From NCBI RefSeq assembly GCF_000719345.1, contig NZ_JOFX01000052.1, positions 1-30,663 on the forward strand: a stretch of 30,663 nt of DNA. The letters run 5' to 3'. Under the pieces are notes generated by a model, which was not told the DNA's origin, did not search any database, and saw nothing but the letters and a program-made list of their open reading frames with translations. The position numbers were made by a program, and so were the translations under genes. Below are positions 23,653-30,663 of this stretch, in pieces (position 1 is the first letter of the stretch; every line of letters starts with the position of its first letter). Source of the stretch: Streptomyces sp. NRRL F-2664 (GTDB lineage: Bacteria > Actinomycetota > Actinomycetes > Streptomycetales > Streptomycetaceae).

Positions 23653-23879
23653 GTCGTGGATACCCGTTGACCCGCATGAATTCCCGCAGGAACGGCGGCC
23701 CGGGCACCCCACCTCGCGCTCGGCCGCCCTCATTCCTGCGGCCTCTTGACAGCCCCCCGGCAGGCGGTTCCCGCCACGCGACGTACCATGGGGTAAGGCC
23801 GTGGCAGGTTTTCGCCCGGTCGAGGCGCGCGTGCCAGGCCGTACGTGACGCCATCCACGATCCCGGGAGAAGCGCCGAA

Positions 23880-25784
<1,905 letters not shown>

Positions 25785-25798
25785 CAACCGCTTTCGCG

Positions 25799-25836
25799 CC
25801 GCCGGTCCCGGGTCCGCCCGGGGCCGGCGGGCGTTT
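25799..25836 (+). terminator. Strong terminator after typA
   Basis: Arms 25799-25812 and 25817-25830 (14 bp, one G-U wobble) with a TCCG loop, followed by GCGTTT. Starts 14 bp after the typA stop. Confidence 0.85.
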
Positions 25837-25884
25837 CGGTCCCCGCAGACGGTCGTCGCCGGCCGCACCGGCGTGGTAGAACAG

Positions 25885-25938
25885 CAGCCCCTTGCCCCAC
25901 GGACTCGGACTCCGTGCAGGAAGGGGCTGTTCGCTTTT
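25885..25938 (+). terminator. Second bulged hairpin with T-run after typA
   Basis: An outer 9-bp stem (CAGCCCCTT with AAGGGGCTG), an internal bulge and an inner 6-bp stem (CACGGA with TCCGTG) with a seven-base loop CTCGGAC, then TTCGCTTTT. The T-run is unusual for Streptomyces and suggests a true intrinsic terminator, or the 3' end of a small RNA. Confidence 0.6.
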
Positions 25939-26084
25939 GTCAAGCGGATTTTTGCGTTCACGTGTCCGCATACCGACCGTGACACTCCGGATGATGAGCT
26001 AACCGTCCGTTTCGCACGTGTCTGTCTCCTATCCGTTTGTCCGGATTTCGGGTTTCTGCCGCGGATCGATGTTGTGAAAACGAG

Positions 26085-26100
26085 ACCACTTAAGTGTGGT
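26085..26100. promoter_or_regulatory. Dyad around CACTTAAGTG upstream of the peptide operon
   Basis: CACTTAAGTG is a perfect 10-bp palindrome (26087-26096) nested in ACCAC-N6-GTGGT (26085-26100), 178 bp before the binding-protein ATG. TTGTGA (26072-26077) precedes it, so the site may overlap the promoter. A regulator of peptide uptake is a plausible but unproven partner. Confidence 0.45.
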
Positions 26101-26154
26101 TTACGGCCTGGCGGTCCCTGAGGATGGCTCCATTGAGCTCGGGTCAATGGGTCA

Positions 26155-26172
26155 CGCGATGTGGGGATCGCG
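26155..26172. promoter_or_regulatory. Inverted repeat CGCGAT-N6-ATCGCG in the peptide-operon leader
   Basis: Six-base perfect arms around GTGGGG, about 105 bp before the binding-protein start. It could be an operator or an RNA hairpin in the long untranslated leader. Confidence 0.4.
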
Positions 26173-26277
26173 CCGACTCACGAGCACACTATGGGCAGGA
26201 AACCACTCGCCGTCAGGGGTGTCGGCGAGGTTTTCATGCCCCTCAAGTCGATCAGTGGACTCATGAGGAGGAAACCC

Positions 26278-27933
26278 ATGCGCGGTGCCAAGAGCGCCAA
26301 GTGGGTCGTGGGCGCGGTTGTCGTCGCCCTGGCCGCTACCGCCTGTGGCGGCGGTGACGGTGACAGCAAGGACAAGGGCAGCGCTGCCGGCGGCGGTACG
26401 TTCCGCCTGGGCAGCACGGAGCCGGACACCATCGACCCGGGGCGCGCCCACGAGTCCACGGGCATCCTGCTCTCCAACGCCCTGTTCACCGGCCTGTACT
26501 CGAACACGCCGGACGGTCTGGCCGAGCCCGCGCTGGCCGAGTCGGCCAGCTCGGACGAGGGCTGCACCTCCTGGACCTTCAAGGTCAAGGCGGACACCAA
26601 GTTCTCCAACGGCGAGGTCGTCGACGCCGAGGCGTTCGCCCGCGGTTGGGCACGTGCCGCGCACAAGGCCGCCGCGTCCGACGTGGCGTACCACCTGGCC
26701 GGCATCAAGGGTTACGAGCAGCTGCAGGACGGCTCCGCCAAGACCTTCTCCGGTGTCACCACCCCGGACCCGCACACCATCAAGGTCGACCTGGCCAAGC
26801 CCGACTGCGAGTTCGTGCTGAAGACGGCGCACACCGCCTACAGCCCGGTCCCGAAGGTCGCCAAGGTCGGCGAAGAGGACAAGGCGTTCGGCGAGGCCCC
26901 CATCGGCAACGGTCCGTTCAAGATGGACGGCAGCTGGGAGCACAACAAGGCCATCAACCTCGTCCGCAACGACGACTACGGCCTGACGAAGGCGAAGCTG
27001 GACAAGGTCCAGGTCACCCTCCTCAACGACAAGACCGCGCACCAGCTCGAGTACGACGGCTTCCAGGCCGGCACCTTCGACTACGCGCACATCCCGACGC
27101 CGATGCTCAAGACGGCCGAGGCGAAGTTCAAGCCGCAGAACAAGTGGTTCGCCAAGGACACCAACGGCATGAACTTCGTTCTGCCGATCGGTGACAACGG
27201 TCCGACCAACAGCAAGGACGCCCGTCTGGCGATCTCCTACGCGATCGACCGCCAGGCCATCGCCAAGGGTGTCTTCCAGGGCTTCCAGACCCCGTCGACG
27301 ACCATCGTGCCGCCGGCGTTCCCGAAGGCGTACCAGAAGGACCTGTGCACCTCCTGCGTCAAGCAGGACGTCGCCAAGGCCAAGGAGCACGCCGAGAAGG
27401 CGGGCCTGAAGCCGGGTACCGAGATCAAGTTCTCCTTCAACACCGGTGCGGGCCACGAAGAGTGGGTCCAGGCCGTCGCGCGTCAGCTCGAGGACGTCCT
27501 CGGCCTGAAGGTCAAGCTGGACGGCAAGGACTTCCCGGGTCTGCTCAAGGAGCAGCAGGGTGCCACCGCCAGCGGCGTCTACCGCTTCGCGTGGGGTGCG
27601 GACTACCCGACCCCGGAGAACTTCCTCTTCCCGCTGCTGCACTCGGCCTCGATGAACAAGGACGCCGAGGGCAACGTGGTCGGTGACAACCGCGCCCGCT
27701 ACAACAACCCCGAGTTCGACAAGCTGGTCGACACGGCCCGCGCCACCAAGGACGAGGCCGCGCGTACCGCGATGTACAAGCAGGCCGAGAAGATGGCCAT
27801 GGACGACATGGCCCTCATCCCGACCTTCAACCGTTCCCAGTTCCGCCTGATGGCGACCGACAAGTTCAACGGTCTGGACGACATCAACTTCAACGAGGAC
27901 CCGATCCTCGAGAAGATCTCGCTCAAGAAGTAA
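26278..27933 (+). CDS. Oligopeptide/family-5 solute-binding lipoprotein
   Basis: A 551-residue lipoprotein: signal peptide with lipobox LAATAC (Cys23), then the SBP_bac_5 fold. Motifs include GSTEPDTIDPGRA, GILLSNALFTGLY, TKFSNGEVVDAEAFARGW, NGPFKMDGSWEHN and DARLAISYAIDRQAI. The C-terminal lobe has GADYPTPENFLFPLL, NNPEFDKLVD and MALIPTFNRSQF. These are typical of OppA/DppA-like periplasmic-type binding proteins that hand peptides to an ABC permease. ATG 26278 follows AGGAGG closely; upstream in-frame starts are rejected. First gene of the transporter operon. Peptide versus other ligand is not provable here. A BldKB-like role is possible, but identity cannot be claimed. Confidence 0.92.
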   Translation: MRGAKSAKWVVGAVVVALAATACGGGDGDSKDKGSAAGGGTFRLGSTEPDTIDPGRAHESTGILLSNALFTGLYSNTPDGLAEPALAESASSDEGCTSWTFKVKADTKFSNGEVVDAEAFARGWARAAHKAAASDVAYHLAGIKGYEQLQDGSAKTFSGVTTPDPHTIKVDLAKPDCEFVLKTAHTAYSPVPKVAKVGEEDKAFGEAPIGNGPFKMDGSWEHNKAINLVRNDDYGLTKAKLDKVQVTLLNDKTAHQLEYDGFQAGTFDYAHIPTPMLKTAEAKFKPQNKWFAKDTNGMNFVLPIGDNGPTNSKDARLAISYAIDRQAIAKGVFQGFQTPSTTIVPPAFPKAYQKDLCTSCVKQDVAKAKEHAEKAGLKPGTEIKFSFNTGAGHEEWVQAVARQLEDVLGLKVKLDGKDFPGLLKEQQGATASGVYRFAWGADYPTPENFLFPLLHSASMNKDAEGNVVGDNRARYNNPEFDKLVDTARATKDEAARTAMYKQAEKMAMDDMALIPTFNRSQFRLMATDKFNGLDDINFNEDPILEKISLKK

Positions 27934-27968
27934 TCGGTTCGGACGGTATATCCGTCAGGAGCGAACGT

Positions 27969-28001
27969 GCCGCGGCCCCCGGGTGACCGGTGGGCCGCGG
28001 C
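27969..28001 (+). terminator. Hairpin between binding-protein and permease genes
   Basis: GCCGCGGCCC pairs with GGGCCGCGGC (10 bp) and continues with CCGG-GTGA-CCGG after a one-base T bulge, giving a 14-bp stem 36 bp after the binding-protein stop. It probably attenuates or protects the message so that binding protein exceeds permease. A smaller GCCGGC inverted repeat lies at 28057-28073. Confidence 0.7.
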
Positions 28002-28132
28002 CCCGCTCGGCAGGCCGTTTTTACTTCGGCACCCCTCACATCCGCGGGCAATCCCCGCCGGCCGAGAGCCGGCCCCTTTCGTCGGGCCGGAGGCCGCTGC
28101 TCCCAGAAGCGGCCAGGTAGAGAGGCACAAAC

Positions 28133-29059
28133 ATGGGAAGGTACGTCGCCCGTCGCCTCGGGCAGATGGTCATAGTCCTCATCGGCGCGACCATGGTTCT
28201 GTTCGCTTGTCTGTTCGTTCTCCCCGGTGACCCCGTGGGCTCGATCGCAGGCAGCGACAAGGCTCGTGACCCAGCGGTGGTCGCGGAGCTCAAGGCGCGG
28301 TACGGGCTCGACAAGTCGCTGCCCGAGCAGTATGTGAACTACGTGTCGAAGGTTGCGACCGGAGACCTCGGCGAGGACTTCATCCAGCGCCGCGAGGTGT
28401 CCGACATCCTCGGCCCCAAGCTGGCGAACACCGCGAAGCTGGCCCTGCTGGCCATCGCCCTCGTGACGGTGTTCGGTATGGGTGTCGGCATCATCGCCGC
28501 CCTGTACAGATACAGCATCTTGGACATGGCCACGACATTCTTTACGACCATGATGGTCGGATTCCCGACCTTCGTGATCGGCATGCTGCTCATGAAGTGG
28601 TTCGCGGTGGAGCTCCAGTGGTTCCCGCAACTCGGCGGAGACAAGCTCGAAGGCATGGTCCTGCCGGCGGTCACCCTCGCCATCACCGACATCGCGTTCG
28701 TCGCCCGCCTCACCCGCGGCACGATGCTCGAGGTGCTGCGCGCGGACTACGTGAAGACCGCCGTGGCCAAGGGACTTCCGCGCCGTCGCGTGCTCTTCAA
28801 GCACGTGCTGCGCAACTCGTCCATCCCGGTCGTCACCTACCTGGGCATCTCGTTCGGCGCACTCCTCGGTGGCGCGCTCATCACCGAGGCGATCTTCAAC
28901 TGGGACGGTGTCGGTCTGGCACTGGTTCAGGCGATCCAGCAGCAGAACAACCCGATCGTGATCGGTGTGGTGACCTACAGCGTCGCCATCTTCGTCGTCC
29001 TCAGCCTCATCGTGGACCTGCTGTACGCGGCCCTCGACCCGCGTATCCGCCTCAGCTGA
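28133..29059 (+). CDS. ABC transporter permease, OppB type
   Basis: A 308-residue integral membrane protein. The OppB-like N-terminus [22 protein letters not shown] gives helix 1 (first residues shown, RRLGQMV being the usual start); the FVLPGDP motif, an extracellular loop with LKARYGLD and then five further helices follow. The EAA loop [18 protein letters not shown] (about 204-222) contacts the ATPase. The C-terminus is ALDPRIRLS, as in the family. ATG 28133 has GAGAGG about eight bases upstream. It forms the pore with the next gene. Confidence 0.93.
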   Translation: MGRYVARRLGQMVIVLIGATMVLFACLFVLPGDPVGSIAGSDKARDPAVVAELKARYGLDKSLPEQYVNYVSKVATGDLGEDFIQRREVSDILGPKLANTAKLALLAIALVTVFGMGVGIIAALYRYSILDMATTFFTTMMVGFPTFVIGMLLMKWFAVELQWFPQLGGDKLEGMVLPAVTLAITDIAFVARLTRGTMLEVLRADYVKTAVAKGLPRRRVLFKHVLRNSSIPVVTYLGISFGALLGGALITEAIFNWDGVGLALVQAIQQQNNPIVIGVVTYSVAIFVVLSLIVDLLYAALDPRIRLS

Positions 29060-29082
29060 CCGCCCCCAAGGAGGATTTCCTC

Positions 29083-30006
29083 ATGTCTGAGCTCGTCAAG
29101 AGCCCGGCGATCGGGGACGAGAGCCCCGTGCCGGCCACCCCGGCCGCCCCCGAAGCAACCCCCAAGCAGCTCACCCAGTGGGGCGAGATCCGCCACCGCT
29201 TCGTCCAGAACAAGCTGGCCGTCGTCGGTCTCGTGATCATCACCCTGCTGTTCCTCACCGCGATCTTCGGCAACATGTTCACGCCGTACGATCCCGGTGC
29301 GCAGGACCTGGAGAACACCCTCGCGTCGCCCAGCGCCACGCACTGGATGGGCACCGACGCCCTGGGCCGCGACATGTTCTCGCGCCTTATCGCCGGTACC
29401 CGCGTGGCCATGTTCGTCGGCCTCGCCTCGATCTTCTTCGCCGTGCTGATCGGTGTCGCCCTCGGCGCCATCGCCGGTTACTTCGCAGGCTTCGCCGACA
29501 CCCTCGTCATGCGCATCGCGGACGTCTTCCTCGCGTTCCCGCTGATGATCGGCGCCGTCGTCATCATCCTCGTCACCGGCCGCGGCATCACCCCGGTGAT
29601 CATCTCGCTCGCGGTCTTCTCGTGGGCGACCGTGTCCCGACTGCTGCGCAGCTCGATCCTGTCGGTGCGCGAGATGGACTACGTCCACGCGGCCAAGGCG
29701 CTCGGCGCCAGCGGCGGCCGGATCGTCCGCACGCACATCCTGCCCAACTCGCTGACGCCCGTTCTGGTCTACGCGACGTTCAACGTCGGCACCACGATCA
29801 TCGGCGTCGCGGCCCTCTCCTTCCTCGGCGCGGGTGTCCCGGTCGACGTCCCGGAGTGGGGCAACATGCTGGCGGCCGGTCAGGCCTTCATCGGCGTCCA
29901 CGACTACCTGTGGCTGTACCCCAGCGCCTTCGTGGTCGTCACCGTGCTCGGCTTCGCCTTCGTCGGCGACGGCCTGCGCGACGCGCTCGACCCGAAGCTG
30001 CGGTAG
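29083..30006 (+). CDS. ABC transporter permease, OppC type
   Basis: A 307-residue permease with a Pro/Ala-rich cytoplasmic head ([14 protein letters not shown]), then the OppC_N helix [19 protein letters not shown]. It has the [21 protein letters not shown] motif (typical of OppC/DppC proteins), four to five more helices, and the EAA loop [18 protein letters not shown] (about 199-217). The ending [12 protein letters not shown] is standard. ATG 29083 has AAGGAGG eight bases upstream and lies 23 bp after the OppB stop, so it is cotranscribed. Confidence 0.94.
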   Translation: MSELVKSPAIGDESPVPATPAAPEATPKQLTQWGEIRHRFVQNKLAVVGLVIITLLFLTAIFGNMFTPYDPGAQDLENTLASPSATHWMGTDALGRDMFSRLIAGTRVAMFVGLASIFFAVLIGVALGAIAGYFAGFADTLVMRIADVFLAFPLMIGAVVIILVTGRGITPVIISLAVFSWATVSRLLRSSILSVREMDYVHAAKALGASGGRIVRTHILPNSLTPVLVYATFNVGTTIIGVAALSFLGAGVPVDVPEWGNMLAAGQAFIGVHDYLWLYPSAFVVVTVLGFAFVGDGLRDALDPKLR

Positions 30007-30015
30007 GGCCGCCCG

Positions 30016-30663
30016 ATGCTCCGAGACAACATCAGCAAGCAGGACGAAGGTGGCGGCGTGACGACGTCGGAGATTCTCAGCGTTGCGGAGACGGGCGGCG
30101 GGACCGCCGTGCCGCTGCTGGAGGTGGACAACCTCCAGGTCGAGTTCAAGACCCGTGACGGGGTCGCCAAGGCCGTCAACGGCGTGAGCTACAGCGTGAG
30201 CGCCGGCGAGACCCTCGCCGTGCTCGGCGAGTCCGGCTCCGGCAAGTCGGTCACCGCGCAGGCGATCATGGGCATCCTCGACAGCCCGCCCGGCCGCATC
30301 GCGGGCGGCGAGGTGCGCTTCCACGGCCGGGACATCCTCAAGATGTCCGACGAGGAGCGCCGCAAGCTCCGCGGCGACAAGATGGCGATGATCTTCCAGG
30401 ACGCGCTGTCCTCCCTGAACCCGGTCTACTCGGTGGGCGACCAGCTCGGCGAGATGTTCCGGGTGCACCGCGGCATGTCCAAGAAGGACTCGAAGGTCAA
30501 GGCCATCGAGCTCATGGACCGCGTGAAGATCCCGGCCGCCAAGGCGCGCGTGGGCGACTACCCGCACCAGTTCTCCGGCGGTATGCGCCAGCGCATCATG
30601 ATCGCCATGGCGCTGGCCCTGGAGCCGGACCTGATCATCGCCGACGAGCCCACCACGGCTCTC
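30016..30663 (+). CDS. ABC transporter ATP-binding protein, OppD type (cut by window end)
   Basis: A partial 216-residue cytoplasmic ATPase open to the right edge. It has Walker A GESGSGKS (71-78), Q-loop [10 protein letters not shown] (Gln128), signature FSGGMRQR (186-193) and Walker [12 protein letters not shown] (206-216), all intact. The [12 protein letters not shown] context is typical of OppD/DppD. It powers the preceding permeases. Start: ATG 30016, nine bases after the OppC stop, with a weak AGGG site. GTG 30058 with AAGGTGG is an alternative that would remove 14 residues. A second ATPase (OppF type) is expected beyond the window. Confidence 0.9.
   Translation, partial: MLRDNISKQDEGGGVTTSEILSVAETGGGTAVPLLEVDNLQVEFKTRDGVAKAVNGVSYSVSAGETLAVLGESGSGKSVTAQAIMGILDSPPGRIAGGEVRFHGRDILKMSDEERRKLRGDKMAMIFQDALSSLNPVYSVGDQLGEMFRVHRGMSKKDSKVKAIELMDRVKIPAAKARVGDYPHQFSGGMRQRIMIAMALALEPDLIIADEPTTAL

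Noticed and set aside
23746..23789. TTGACA and TACCAT as one promoter for typA
   Set aside because: The two hexamers are 32 bases apart, well beyond the usual 16-19, so they cannot form one sigma-70-type promoter.
25898..25916. Stem with a seven-base loop resembling a tRNA anticodon arm
   Set aside because: No acceptor, D or T arms can be built around it; it is part of a bulged terminator-like hairpin.
27923..28804. 293-codon minus-strand frame overlapping the OppB gene
   Set aside because: Antisense to a clearly coding OppB gene, with His/Glu/Asp-rich shadow composition and no domain.
26278..30663. Assigning the transporter to bldK
   Set aside because: Order here is binding protein, permease, permease, ATPase, and related peptide transporters exist near bldK. 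Sequence similarity from memory is not enough to name it.

Overview
The window is high-GC, GTG/TTG-start-rich actinobacterial chromosome, almost certainly Streptomyces. The support is gene content (SPOR mini-protein, SpoIIE/HATPase regulators, HutC-type GntR regulator, Mycobacterium-type Sdh1, TypA next to an oligopeptide ABC operon) and two copies of the hairpin-plus-CGCCTCAAACGCCGGCGGGG element scattered between Streptomyces genes. It looks like ordinary core or near-core chromosome: no insertion sequence, integrase, CRISPR array, tRNA or rRNA was seen.

Layout. 1-2135 (+): a tandemly duplicated upstream region, then an exported esterase and a trypsin-like protease with overlapping stop and start. 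2167-5395 (-): an EamA transporter whose N-terminus seems frameshifted, a PEP mutase/isocitrate lyase family protein, a repeat-rich gap, and a threonine-synthase-like PLP enzyme that ends inside a repeat element. 5593-14004 (+): secreted subtilase with P-domain, DUF4190/septum-formation-type membrane protein, GntR regulator, a 0.54-kb non-coding stretch with several dyads, SPOR mini-protein, NUDIX hydrolase, free-standing HATPase (RsbW-like), and a PAS-PAS-GAF-PP2C-HATPase multidomain regulator. 14032-20897 (-): PspA/IM30, a TPM-domain membrane protein, and a succinate dehydrogenase operon (small coiled-coil protein, sdhC, sdhA, sdhB). 21246-30663 (+): a large lipoprotein family-5 solute-binding protein with unusual inserts, the translational GTPase TypA/BipA, and an oligopeptide ABC operon (binding lipoprotein, two permeases, ATPase cut by the window end).

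How the genes may work together. Three exported hydrolases plus peptide uptake suggest extracellular polymer or peptide use. PspA and TPM look like an envelope-stress pair. The HATPase and SpoIIE-type proteins look like partner-switching sigma control, with no sigma or anti-anti-sigma gene nearby. From memory and unverified, S. coelicolor also carries an sdhAB pair near its bldK/peptide-permease region, so 17-30 kb may be a conserved neighbourhood.

I did not find a convincing wholly new multi-gene system. The best leads are the Cys/His-rich SdhC with its small linked protein, the solute-binding protein with large inserts, the EamA frameshift, the duplicated control region at the left edge, and the hairpins in the peptide operon.
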